Shown in pieces: positions 44,601 through 50,756 of a DNA stretch of 64,000 nucleotides. How positions within the stretch are numbered: the stretch's first letter is position 1; each line of letters opens with the position of its first letter. The notes under the pieces were generated by a model that saw only the letters and a list, made by a program, of their open reading frames with translations, did no database searches and was not told where the DNA came from. Location of the stretch: positions 372,001-436,000 of the forward strand of contig JAVTVJ010000664.1 of assembly GCA_034509425.1 (NCBI GenBank). Reading direction: 5' to 3'. The position numbers and the translations under genes were made by a program. Source of the stretch: Eopsaltria australis (Eukaryota > Chordata > Aves > Passeriformes > Petroicidae).

Positions 44601-47600
44601 TGTTCTGTGACAAAAGAATGAAAACGTCTGCAGAGAACTGGAAGATCACCCATCCCAGAAGTTATTGGCAATGTGTAGATTACTTTTTGCTTGGATCAGC
44701 AAATATGAAGTAGCATTGGGGTAAGAATAGACATTTAACTGTTAAAAGCCATATTTTGTAAGGTTCAAGCCTCCCAGAAATATCAACAGCATTAAGGACC
44801 ATTGCACTCAAGCAACACAAATCCCCTGCACACACACTTCACTGCTCTAACAGGGAGCACTGCACTTCAGTTTGGGAACTTCCAGGGTTTCCAAGCATAT
44901 TTTTTCTTTAGCTATGAGATTTTTTTTTTCAAAACCTGATTTTATCAACTACACAGGTTTTTAGTAATTTTAGAATTATTTTGTTATAGCCTGAGGAAAC
45001 ATCTCGTGATGTAATTGTACAAAAAGCTCCTTGGGCAGGAAGCTGACAAACATGATTTCAACACATCAGCAATTACAAAAAAATCACCAGAGGAGAAGAC
45101 CAAGCAGGGACATCCAGCTGAAACTGTGATCTACCCAAACATTGATTTATGTCCTTAACTACTGAAACAAGCACCAAAAGAGACTCAAGTTTCCACCCCA
45201 TTATGGAAAAGAGACCTGAGGAAAGCACCTATTTAGGTCACTTTAATTTAGTTATTACTGAAAAGGATAAGGTCGGAATAAAATAATCACACCAAAATTT
45301 TCAATAACAAAAAAAAAAAAAAAAAAAAAAAGAAAAAAAAAATACTTAAAAGTTAAGTGAAATAGGCAACCTCCCCACAAAATAAACTTTTCAAGAGATA
45401 CAGTTCCAGGACATTATTCTAAATGCCTACAATCTTGTAGATTTCTTCAGTGGGACCATCAAACTTCTGCTGCATTCGCTCCTCCAGAAAATAAATACGA
45501 AGCTTCAGGTTGAAGTTTTCTTTTTTCAGATCAGTGATTTGCTGTGAAAGAAGAAAGATCATGAGAAAAAGAGAAAAAAAAGGAAAAAATCCTATCTCCA
45601 ACAGTTTGGCTTTCACCAGTGCAAGACTGGAATTCCATCCACTCAACATAGTTAAACTTGTTGGAGACACACACACATGTTTAATTGTGAAGGTGTTAAT
45701 TAAATATATAATACATGGTCTTGTGCCCTGTAAAATATTCTTGAAGTATCAAAATACTGACTGACTTTACACAGTAAGAATTCAGGTGAGATTTTTGAAT
45801 CTAGCAACATTAAGTAATTCTTCTAAATCACAGAACTTGAACAAAACACAAGACATTGTGTTGAAACAGAAATATTTTCTAAGCAAAAGCCTGGGAAGGC
45901 AGCCTCATTAATGGGACCCAGGTAACTTCACTCACAGCAAGAAAAGCCACAAGCACACAAGTGAGCCCAATCGAGCACCAATAAAACCTTTATCCCACCC
46001 CATAATTCACAGTGCAATTCTTTGGGGAAAAATTGCTTATCACTTTTAACCTTCCTTGTAGAAGCACTCACTTAGTTGATGGTTTCATTAAAGAAAGGAG
46101 TCTCCCCCTAAATTTTTTTAAGAGACTAAGCATAAAACATTCATTCAAATAAGACTCGTGTCCCCTGCCAGATGCTTTCAGCAAATGGAAATCTAATATG
46201 TTACAGAGCTGCTAATAAAATATTTATGTAGGCTTTCCCAGAACACTACAGTGCTATTTGTAAAAAATATTAGCAATACAATTTCCAAAATATCTGCCTT
46301 GTGAAATCCAAGATTACTTCCTGTAGCTGCACTCAGAACCTGCACCTGCAAACAATTCTCCAGTTTAATAATCCCTGCCCAGCAAGCTGCTTTGTCATTA
46401 TTCACAGAAGTGAAAATCATCCGAGCAACTGAAAATCCTACAGAAACTTTGTCACTCATTCCACAACCTGTCAGTAGATCATTCCCAGCAGTCCCTGCTC
46501 ATTCAGGGAAAGTCCAAGTGACAAAAACACTCTGAAGTTGTAGCAGCTGAACTTCTAATTAGTGTCCATACATTTAATATATTTCTCAGTCAAAAGGAAA
46601 AAAATCACTTCAAAAGAACTCAGCATTTCCCAACTCCTGTCACATGTATTTCAGTGGCAACAGAGATAAACCAAAGTGCTTAAGGGCAATATTTTCAAAA
46701 AGGCAAATGAAACAGACTGTGCAACCATAAACCAAGGAGTGAAACAAATGTCATCTCTGATGTTCAGTTTCTTGGATGAAAGTTAGAGCAGGCAGACAAT
46801 TTAAAAGTTACTGCTTAATGAAAGCAAATGTGTAAAATGTGAGAAAGTTCACACTGCAAAAAGATTTTAATGGCAACCCTCTGAACTTATGCACTTGAAG
46901 GCTTAGTCTTAATTCCTCTATGCGTTTTGATTTCTGTATTTAAACAGAAGGAATAAAAAGCAAGACAATGATATACATACTGCACAGAACATTCCACAGC
47001 ATGAACAGCATGGCAGCAAATCCTAGCTCAGATTAGCTCCTTTCCAAGTCTGCAAGGAGCCAGTTTTGCTCAAAAGGAATCTGTCAGCAGTGGCTGTGGT
47101 TTCACAGCACAACAGTTTTCACCTGCAAAGGCTGGTTTAGATTTACAGCAAAATTGTAAGAGGGTTTGGAGAGACAAGAAAGAAACCCACAAATATTAAT
47201 ACTCAGCCCCCTTACTTGATACCCCATCACCCTTCCTGTTCATGAACACCTCATCACCCATAACAAGGTCCTCCTTAGAGATGTTTTTCACTCTGCCCAT
47301 GTAATCACATTTTCTATAATAGGATGGTTACCTCTATATGGCAACAAAGTGGGACACCATAAATAATTCAAAAATCTGCACCTCCAACATTATCCAGCTC
47401 AGCACCTTGTCCAGGCATAAACATTAAAGGACCTTTCCTACATGGATCCACCTTTTAGCCCACTTAAGGGTCATTACATCCATCCTGTTCTCTCTGAGCT
47501 ACGAGGCCAGAGCCCATTCTTTTCATTACATCCTTCTTACAGCCTGTATGAATAACAGAGTTAGAGAAGTAAGTTTAATGGTGTTTAATGTATATTCTAC

Positions 47601-49866
47601 TTCCTTCATGCCAATGGATCTTTGAGCTTCATTACACTGCTGGCATCCATAAAAGTTCTCATCCCATGGGAAGTTTTACAGCTCAGTTTAACATGAGGGG
47701 TCTGACCATACCAGGATGCCAGACCTGTGGGGAGGCCCCTGCTCTACATCACACAGGACAAACAGCAACAGATTTGTCCTCCTTTCTGCAACTTTTTTTC
47801 CTGTGCCCAAGAACCCTGCAGGTAGCAAACCACTTGCAGAATGTGTACTCTGGACTAAGGCATTTGGCACACATCACAGTAAGAGATTTGAAGCACGTAC
47901 CAATGCCAAGGCAGTGTCTGTCTACCCCAGCCAACACACGGAAACAAGAGAGAAAGTGAAACAGATACAGACTGCAAAAAACATCCTTCACCAAGGCTTT
48001 CCAAAACAAGCTTTAAATTCTGAGCAAAGAGTAGAGCTTTCTCCTCAGGGGGGATATAAGGCCACAAGAAACTGAAAGAGTTTGTAGAAACGCTCATTTC
48101 AAACACAGCATTGCCACAAAAGGTAACAGCAGCAGCAGCACACTGAAAGTGCAGACTTGGCACAGCCCAGAGGCAGCAGCCACAGTCTTTATCTGTAGCA
48201 ATCATCTCAGAGATTTTAGATTGCTCTCTCCTCCACAGCTTCCTCACACAACAGCAAATATCTGAAGTTTTTCACTCTAGTCCTTAACGGGGAAGTTGTC
48301 CTGCAGCATGCCCCAATCAAATAATCACTCAGCAGATATAAACAACTGTCTCATTCAATTTTAAAAGCCAATACAGTTAGTGTCTTTTTAAAATCTAATG
48401 TTTTCCTTTATATTCTAGTAAGTGCCAAAATACTTTTATCTACAGAATTGTCACAATGATACTGGACTTCAACACAAGCATTCCAAGCACACTCATACTA
48501 CAAAGTTAAAAGGCATTTTACTGTAGTCAATGAATTAAAAAGCCAAATCCTGCACTAACCTAAATGAAAACAAACTTGATGGTTCCTTGAAATAAATCAA
48601 CAGCAGATGTGCAAACCAAGTTCTGATGTTTCTGGTGAGCTGCAGGAACTTTAGAGCTGAGGGTGCCAATTTTGTTTCACAACTTCAGCACAGCAGTTGG
48701 CTGCTCTGAGCAACAAATTCCTGCCTCGGTTTTTAAAAGTAACACTTTAGAAATGGAGGTTCAGAGCATGGACAGGGACATTCACCTGGTCACACCTCCA
48801 ATAGATGTGTGTCAGCTGACACAAACTAAGAGTCAACACTTCAGCCAGCACGCTGGAAATACCTTGGCCATAAATCTGTCACTGAGTCTTGCATTAAAAG
48901 TTCTGCTTACATTTTCGTAGTCCTTCATGGTCCGAGCTCGAGCTGGTGAGACTGTGTCTTCTGCCACATCTGGTACCACTAAACATTGAAGAAGGCACAA
49001 CAAGTTCAGACAGCAGAATCTCTCTAAGCAGGGCTTCAATTTGGCAAAGGTTTACACTAATCTAAACATAACAAAACCTTTTGGGAAGGGAGAGAGGCAC
49101 TGCTTGCCCCCCTGCCTACATTACATGTTGGTATCTACATTTCTTTCTGATCACAGTAAGCTGCCTATCACTTAAACTCCCAAATTCCATCACTCATTTA
49201 AATTACAATATACACAGGAATTAGTCTATGTGATGTGTGCTGTCATGAATAAATCCTCGGAGCAAGAACTGGATGACAAAGCGTGCAACTTCCCTAACCC
49301 TGAGGGGAATGTGAGCGGGCAGCACGGCCTCGCTGGATATTCCGAGTATTTTAAGTACACGCTGTACAAAACCGCTGATCACCTTATGTAAGGCAGAGAG
49401 CCCTAATGACCACAGCACTCAGCAGTGACGGCAGCAGCTGCTGGCGCTCCGTGCTCTTAAAAACCCTTAAATTACCTTAAAAAGCGCATCACTTAAAATG
49501 CCTTTTTTTTTTTTCCTTTTTTGCCGCTAGTCCGATGCTCTTGCCGCGGGTGTGGAGAGCAGCGCGAAGCAGCGAGCCGGGGCAGGGCTGTGGGGCAGCC
49601 TTACCTTGTGCGGCGGGCGGGCCGGGCTGGGGGTCCCCGCCGGAGATGTCCGGCAGCTGGAGGCCGCTGACGCTGGGGAAGGAGGAGGAGAGCGCTGAGA
49701 GCAGAACACCCGCGGGCTCGTCCCCCTGACCCCGGCGGCGGCCGGCGGGCCCGGCCCCGCCACACGGACCCGCGCCGCCTGAGCGCAGCCCCGCGCCGCA
49801 GCTCCCCCCGTACCTGCCCTCCAGCGCCAGCGGCAGCGTCGGGTCCTCCCCCGGCAGCGAATCCAT
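2399..49866 (-). CDS. CDK5RAP2: CDK5RAP2 (CEP215) gene, 5' portion: start codon and 25 coding exons, 3' end outside the window
   Basis: Centrosomal scaffold that anchors and activates gamma-tubulin ring complexes at the pericentriolar material and tracks microtubule plus ends through EB1; human loss causes primary microcephaly (family knowledge). The 25 exons below join without a phase break into 1359 codons plus one base, against about 1890 residues in human, so roughly a quarter is missing beyond position 1, including the C-terminal CM2 domain. Identity rests on near-identical CM1 residues 49-100, on residues 361-490 and on residues 1282-1359. The product is almost entirely charged, heptad-like coiled coil, apart from the less conserved stretch 707-1280. 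The start at 49866 is chosen because its first residues (MDSLPGEDPTLPLALEG) align with the human N-terminus. The neighbour upstream on the same strand is MEGF9. Confidence 0.97.
4532..5129 (-). CDS. CDK5RAP2: CDK5RAP2 coding exon 24 (598 bp, the largest exon in the window)
   Basis: Codes for residues 1083-1281. The first third is polar; the middle has EDIEELKQRVKNMQSELEQY plus KTFLLQLQ, matching human TEYLKQKIHDLETELEGYQNFIFQLQ. The end has NLKELLLANEAEFDKEQVVN, where human has NLKQQLEEQEYKLQKEQNLN. The donor is CCAA|GTGAGT. Intron 24 (2632-4531, 1.9 kb) contains nothing recognised. Confidence 0.95.
6172..6305 (+). mobile_element. CR1 LINE 3' end
   Basis: Begins GCCCAGAGAAGCTGTGGCTG and ends AAGGTCCCTTCCAAGCCAAA and CCATTTTCTGATT. 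Lies in CDK5RAP2 intron 23. Confidence 0.88.
7241..7357 (-). CDS. CDK5RAP2: CDK5RAP2 coding exon 23
   Basis: Codes for residues 1044-1082 (VDSLLKLDNTETQVELQDVN, then PGTGDKNENVKDKNQQNYQ), an acidic polar linker with no confident human counterpart. Support comes from acceptor CTCCAG, donor G|GTAGAG, exact phase with exons 22 and 24, and an open frame. It may be lineage-variable. Intron 23 (5130-7240, 2.1 kb) carries a CR1 3' end at about 6172-6305. Confidence 0.78.
8734..8998 (-). CDS. CDK5RAP2: CDK5RAP2 coding exon 22 with the SRLP EB1-binding motif
   Basis: Codes for residues 956-1043. It begins AVSASLPKKSRLPVPLRSCR, where human has REAKKSRLPILIKPSRSLGN. The SRLP at residues 965-968 matches the human motif whose Leu-Pro pair is needed for EB1 binding and plus-end tracking (established for human). 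The basic, Ser-rich surroundings are kept. The remainder is Pro/Glu-rich and poorly conserved. The donor AGAG|GTAAAA lacks G at +5. Intron 22 (7358-8733, 1.4 kb) shows nothing notable. Confidence 0.93.
10382..10678 (-). mobile_element. CR1 LINE 3' fragment
   Basis: The plus strand begins GAGAATCATGCAATGGTTTG and GGTTGGAAGGGACCTTAAAG, followed by the conserved CR1 tail (CAGGGACACCTTCCACTGTC, CACAGCTTCTCTGGACACCC). Lies in CDK5RAP2 intron 21, same sense as the gene. Confidence 0.92.
11611..12073 (-). CDS. CDK5RAP2: CDK5RAP2 coding exon 21
   Basis: Codes for residues 801-955. It opens with RQEQMKIVNELLDHLNTTEE (human DLLKVVRELLLGQLFLTEQE), continues with an acidic coil (KDLRQMIIQLRAELKHFKQV) and reaches KDAATQTMTLESNVMRFKHE, matching human KDASVQTVATEGDLLRFKHE. 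It ends RLSFTRTNE at donor GTGAGT. Intron 21 (8999-11610, 2.6 kb) carries a CR1 fragment at about 10382-10678. Confidence 0.95.
14214..14401 (-). CDS. CDK5RAP2: CDK5RAP2 coding exon 20
   Basis: Codes for residues 739-800. The end (ENLLTSLLKENRTSVLES) resembles human INLLAPLFNEKATLLLES; the rest is polar and diverged. The donor is AC|GTAAGT and the split Thr codon is completed in exon 21. Intron 20 (12074-14213, 2.1 kb) contains no recognisable repeat. Confidence 0.9.
15656..15751 (-). CDS. CDK5RAP2: CDK5RAP2 coding exon 19
   Basis: Codes for residues 707-738 (CLGTTEKPVMQPEDGDSDRK, then VQSSQFCDRVSQ), a polar, non-coiled stretch that I cannot align securely with human. It is accepted because it has good splice sites (acceptor GTGTAG, donor GTAGGA), is a whole number of codons and joins both neighbours in phase. 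Intron 19 (14402-15655, 1.25 kb) shows nothing notable. Confidence 0.8.
16450..16738 (-). mobile_element. CR1 LINE internal 3' fragment lacking the terminus
   Basis: Shares CAGGGATCCAGGGGCAGCCA and CACAGCTTCTCTGGGCACCC with the copy at 10382 and then reaches further into the element, up to the CTCTCCCAGCCTGGCTCCAG segment. Its last bases at the 3' end are missing. Lies in CDK5RAP2 intron 18. Confidence 0.85.
16886..16927. repeat. A/T-rich TA tract
   Basis: Interrupted TA dinucleotides (ATACATATATAAATATATT, then ATATATATATAGATATT) in CDK5RAP2 intron 18, just beyond a CR1 fragment. Confidence 0.75.
19739..19867 (-). CDS. CDK5RAP2: CDK5RAP2 coding exon 18
   Basis: Codes for residues 664-706. 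The first half (VTDLLLMVKELQSINQELK) matches human VSDLIQLVKELYTDNQHLK; the second half is diverged and Cys/Lys-rich. It is a whole number of codons. Intron 18 (15752-19738, 4.0 kb) carries a CR1 fragment at about 16450-16738 and an A/T-rich TA tract at about 16886-16927. Confidence 0.93.
21320..21435 (-). CDS. CDK5RAP2: CDK5RAP2 coding exon 17
   Basis: Codes for residues 625-663 (ETLSFCGDQTSYMSICLGEQ to LSLEELKKK), aligned with human SFSLYSDQTSYLSICLEEN and SQEELKKK. A run of eight A sits at the very 3' end, immediately before the final G and the donor GTATTG. Intron 17 (19868-21319, 1.45 kb) contains nothing recognised. Confidence 0.96.
22984..23114 (-). CDS. CDK5RAP2: CDK5RAP2 coding exon 16
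   Basis: Codes for residues 581-624 (INSLQVELNNIFMLRKQLEE, then DVLGNRNLQKILQDQIKDM). Human reads INNLQAELNKIFALRKQLEQDVLSYQNLRKTLEEQI, so the match is close. The acceptor is preceded by a strong pyrimidine tract and the donor is GTTTGT. Intron 16 (21436-22983, 1.5 kb) shows nothing notable. Confidence 0.97.
25942..26039 (-). CDS. CDK5RAP2: CDK5RAP2 coding exon 15
   Basis: Codes for residues 549-580 (ENKEAEYEKLILALRKEQNI, then YSTLVKTFKESD), aligned with human DYEELIQVLKKEQDIYTHLVKSLQESDS. It ends in a split Ser codon AG|T. Intron 15 (23115-25941, 2.8 kb) is A/T-rich and without a recognisable repeat. Confidence 0.96.
26664..26681. repeat. (ATT)n microsatellite
   Basis: About six trinucleotide units in CDK5RAP2 intron 14. 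Confidence 0.85.
29427..29494. repeat. 17-bp direct repeat pair
   Basis: AATGGGCTGTGATTAGC occurs at 29427-29443 and again at 29478-29494, separated by 34 bases containing a short AGC repeat, in CDK5RAP2 intron 14. Probably a local duplication. Confidence 0.8.
30768..30941 (-). CDS. CDK5RAP2: CDK5RAP2 coding exon 14
   Basis: Codes for residues 491-548, a coiled coil (RLDGAVKEKDAELQELQNKC onward, including ELKNEGLVKEKCAAQTQQ), aligned with human ELRSEGLITEKCSSQQ. Intron 14 (26040-30767, 4.7 kb) holds an ATT repeat at 26664-26681, a TA run at 30340-30353 and a 17-bp direct repeat at 29427 and 29478; no gene is seen in it. Confidence 0.94.
31685..31855 (-). CDS. CDK5RAP2: CDK5RAP2 coding exon 13
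   Basis: Codes for residues 434-490, starting DLRNQLEKLHGEMTEKEKAV and ending TDSVNHKDLLLQ. Human reads DLRNEVEKLRNEVNEREKAM and TESTNQKDVLLQ, so this is one of the clearest matches. It is a whole number of codons. Intron 13 (30942-31684, 743 bp) has a T run at 31237-31250. Confidence 0.97.
35152..35171. repeat. (GTGA)n microsatellite
   Basis: Five perfect tetranucleotide units in CDK5RAP2 intron 12. Confidence 0.9.
36940..37158 (-). CDS. CDK5RAP2: CDK5RAP2 coding exon 12
   Basis: Codes for residues 361-433, from GAADYQALLMEKETLLAELR to KSRSDKTIN. The stretch LRSENLTKDAENRRLQRIIK is close to human LRSQNLTKSTENHRLRRSIK. The donor that keeps phase is AAT|GTTATT, which is weak (T at +3 and +5). 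Intron 12 (31856-36939, 5.1 kb, the longest here) has a GTGA repeat at 35152-35171 and no other recognised element. Confidence 0.93.
37536..37690 (-). mobile_element. CR1 LINE 3' fragment
   Basis: The plus strand opens CATGGAATCACAGAATTAAG and GCTGGAAAAGACCTTTGAGA, a CR1 terminus, and continues to TTCAGGGATGGTGACTCCAC. Lies in CDK5RAP2 intron 11, same sense as the gene. The right boundary is uncertain; related sequence may run to about 37790. Confidence 0.85.
38511..38603 (-). CDS. CDK5RAP2: CDK5RAP2 coding exon 11
   Basis: Codes for residues 330-360 (NEELGSEIEELNASLAKARE, then ATHKAHVQKFK), aligned with human ELNSEIEKLSAAFAKAREAL. It is coiled coil and a whole number of codons. Intron 11 (37159-38510, 1.35 kb) carries a CR1 fragment at about 37536-37690. 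Confidence 0.95.
39187..39306 (-). CDS. CDK5RAP2: CDK5RAP2 coding exon 10
   Basis: Codes for residues 290-329 (SLQEELQERENELAVEKKNG and LKRDKTIQGLTVALKAKEKE), strongly like human EKKNSLKRDKAIQGLTMALKSKEKK. The exon is a whole number of codons. Intron 10 (38604-39186, 583 bp) has a short CA repeat near 39124-39138. Confidence 0.96.
39721..39774 (-). CDS. CDK5RAP2: CDK5RAP2 coding exon 9 (54 bp)
   Basis: Codes for residues 272-289, ALRMELKNERNSFEKKIQ, aligned with human MEHQKERNSFEERIQ. It contains a run of nine A on the coding strand (T at 39726-39734), a slippage-prone site near the donor. It is a multiple of three and starts in phase 0, so skipping would keep the frame. Intron 9 is 414 bp and unremarkable. 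Confidence 0.93.
41058..41220 (-). CDS. CDK5RAP2: CDK5RAP2 coding exon 8
   Basis: Codes for residues 217-271. It starts LIEQLNLSLKSKEALIEHLE, matching human LIEELKLSLKSKEALIQCLK, then passes a Ser-rich break (SQSGSSSGNLP) before the coil resumes. The donor is GTGAGG. Intron 8 (39775-41057, 1.3 kb) is A/T-rich with no recognised element. Confidence 0.95.
42123..42274 (-). CDS. CDK5RAP2: CDK5RAP2 coding exon 7
   Basis: Codes for residues 167-216, an Ala/Lys/Glu-rich coiled coil (NLKAAQEEVEKALAMTGKEK to VTEAEKD), in the part of the protein where human has AELEKAFAGTETEKALRLRLESK. It ends in a split Arg codon AG|A. The donor is GTCAGA. Intron 7 (41221-42122, 902 bp) shows nothing notable. Confidence 0.93.
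43681..43801 (-). CDS. CDK5RAP2: CDK5RAP2 coding exon 6
   Basis: Codes for residues 126-166, beginning KAVESLAQGGDAEVQQ after the split Tyr codon and ending GRINLLEE. The sequence is coiled coil, aligned with human SKAVESLAEAGGSEIQRV. The acceptor is CTTTCAG and the donor GTGAGT. Intron 6 (42275-43680, 1.4 kb) contains no recognisable repeat or gene. Confidence 0.95.
44528..44604 (-). CDS. CDK5RAP2: CDK5RAP2 coding exon 5
   Basis: Codes for residues 101-125 (NIELKVEIESLKRELQEREK, then LLIKA), a coiled-coil segment continuing directly from CM1 and close to human NIELKVEVESLKRELQEREQ. The split codon after it is TA|T (Tyr). Intron 5 (43802-44527, 726 bp) shows nothing notable. Confidence 0.95.
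45309..45342. repeat. A-rich homopolymer run
   Basis: 34 bases, all A but one G at 45332, in CDK5RAP2 intron 4. Length is likely to vary between individuals and assemblies. Confidence 0.9.
45431..45541 (-). CDS. CDK5RAP2: CDK5RAP2 coding exon 4, second half of the CM1 motif
   Basis: Codes for residues 64-100. The core KKENFNLKLRIYFLEERMQQ (residues 69-88) is identical to human from memory. F73 corresponds to human F75, the residue needed for gamma-tubulin complex binding. This is the best conserved exon in the window. Intron 4 (44605-45430, 826 bp) contains a long A-rich run at 45309-45342. Confidence 0.97.
48911..48978 (-). CDS. CDK5RAP2: CDK5RAP2 coding exon 3, first half of the CM1 motif
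   Basis: Codes for residues 41-63 and contains DTVSPARARTMKDYEN, the start of the CM1 (gamma-TuNA) motif, where human has ETVSPTRARNMKDFEN. CM1 binds gamma-tubulin ring complexes and stimulates nucleation (established for human). The donor is GTAAGC and the acceptor TTTAG. Intron 3 (45542-48910, 3.4 kb) separates the two halves of the motif; I see no repeat or gene in it. Confidence 0.96.
49605..49672 (-). CDS. CDK5RAP2: CDK5RAP2 coding exon 2
   Basis: Codes for residues 18-40 (SVSGLQLPDISGG, then a Pro-rich end). This low-complexity linker precedes CM1. It is bounded by acceptor CCCCAG and donor G|GTAAGG, and phases fit both neighbours. Intron 2 (48979-49604, 626 bp) holds the left shoulder of the CpG island and a T-rich run near 49502-49522; nothing else is seen in it. 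Confidence 0.88.
49814..49866 (-). CDS. CDK5RAP2: CDK5RAP2 coding exon 1
   Basis: Codes for residues 1-17 and two bases of codon 18, starting MDSLPGEDP, an acidic N-terminus like that of human. The ATG has a middling context (T at -3, G at +4). The donor is AG|GTACGG. Intron 1 is only 141 bp (49673-49813), GC-rich, divisible by three and without an in-frame stop, so retention would add 47 residues in frame. Exon and intron both lie in the CpG island. Confidence 0.9.
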
Positions 49867-50046
49867 GGAGCGGCCGCGCGGCTCCCGCCGCTCCCGCCGC
49901 CTTTGTGCGCGGGTTTGGCGGCTTCCCTGGAATTCAAACGCCCGCAATCGCTTCCGCCATGTTCCCGTGGAGCGAGCTGAAGCCGCTGAAGCCGCGGCGG
50001 GGGCGCGCAGGGGGCGGGCACTGTAAGAACTGAATGGGGCCGCCAT
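49867..50046 (-). promoter_or_regulatory. CDK5RAP2: CDK5RAP2 5' leader with upstream start codons
   Basis: Probable 5' UTR; the transcription start cannot be fixed from sequence. It contains an ATG at 50046 inside a perfect TISU element, in frame with the main start 60 codons later and with no stop between, and a second ATG at 49960 opening a nine-codon uORF. The predicted extension is Arg/Ala-rich and is not part of the human protein as I know it. Confidence 0.55.
49934..49960 (-). CDS. Short upstream ORF in the CDK5RAP2 leader
   Basis: Eight sense codons (MAEAIAGV) and TGA, ending 67 bases before the main ATG and in a different frame from the upstream TISU ATG. The context is strong (A at -3, G at +4), stronger than that of the main start. 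If transcripts include it, it should reduce initiation at the main ATG. Translation is inferred, not shown. Confidence 0.35.
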   Translation of the reverse strand: MAEAIAGV

Positions 50047-50050
50047 GTTG
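50039..50050 (-). promoter_or_regulatory. TISU / YY1 element (CAACATGGCGGC)
   Basis: The minus strand reads CAACATGGCGGC, an exact match to SAASATGGCGGC, the Translation Initiator of Short 5' UTR, which also contains the YY1 site AANATGGCGGC. Such elements sit within a few tens of bases of the start site of TATA-less CpG-island promoters, so transcription may begin just above 50050. A related copy, AACATGGCGGAAG, lies at 49951-49963. Confidence 0.6.
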
Positions 50051-50081
50051 GATGAGGGCAGCGGGCGGCGGTGTGAGGGCG

Positions 50082-50125
50082 GGCGCCATGCCGGCTGAGG
50101 GCAGGCGCCATGCCGGCTGAGGGCA
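50082..50125. repeat. Tandem duplication, 2 x 22 bp, in the CDK5RAP2 CpG island
   Basis: Two perfect, adjoining copies of a 22-base unit starting GGCGCCATGCCGG (50082-50103 and 50104-50125), about 35 bases upstream of the TISU element. A looser GAGGGC-type repeat continues on both sides. Confidence 0.9.
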
Positions 50126-50370
50126 GAGCGGTGAGGGCAAGGCGGGAGAGCGGCCCGGCGCCATCTCGAGTGAGGGAAGGAGCCCTCAGTGACCGCCTGA
50201 GGTGACGCGGTGGGAGCGAGGGCAGGCTGATCCCCGCCGCTGCCCGGGCCCTGCTCCAAAAGTACGCCCGTTTGGAAGAGGCTTTTGAAGGGAGGCACCA
50301 GCCCCGCGGGCTCCTGCCGAGCCTGGCAGAGCCGCTGGAGCTGGTGTTTACCATGTTCCCCGCGGCGCGA

Positions 50371-50756
50371 AGCCGGCATTGGGCTTGGCGGAAGAAATGA
50401 ACACGCGTTAGTTCCACATTCTGGTCACTGCTCATCGTAGCGGGCAGGGGTGAAGGCAGCTGCTGTCACCATCCGTGCAGGCGGATTTTGAATTAAACTT
50501 TGTAAAAGCAAAGCTCTAAGCGTGTCGGCTCTCCCACTTTTTGTGGGAGAAAACGCAAATACGCTGGGCATTTCAGAACATCGGCAGCGGGAAATGCTGA
50601 ACTGGATGCAATGCTGCTGTTGGGGCCCCTCCTACACGGGGCATGGCCAGGTAACAGTGCCGGTCACAGGTGGAGCTCCAGTCCCTTCCTTGCCCTCCTT
50701 TAGTTCATTTAGAACCTGTGTGCAGGATTGAAATACCTCCTTGCAATATTTACATC
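50371..50756. other. Intergenic, upstream shoulder of the CDK5RAP2 promoter
   Basis: Falling G+C content, with no gene or repeat recognised. It may hold the distal promoter. Confidence 0.5.

Larger units (their letters stand above)
49520..50370. promoter_or_regulatory. CDK5RAP2: CpG island over the CDK5RAP2 promoter, exons 1-2 and intron 1
   Basis: This block is dense in CpG and G+C, in sharp contrast with the A/T-rich introns, and has no TATA box near the presumed start. It contains two YY1-like ATGGCGG sites and a perfect 22-bp tandem duplication at 50082-50125. Long open frames on both strands follow from the lack of A/T-rich stop codons and should not be read as genes. Confidence 0.85.

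Noticed and set aside
47588..48247. Overlapping open frames of 119-130 codons on both strands in intron 3
   Set aside because: No resemblance to any family, no splice phase with exons 3 or 4, and mutual overlap on both strands; chance frames.
49489..50435. Two minus-strand open frames of about 300 codons across the CpG island
   Set aside because: They run through promoter, exon 1, intron 1 and exon 2 of CDK5RAP2. Only the spliced parts in one frame match the known protein; openness follows from high G+C.
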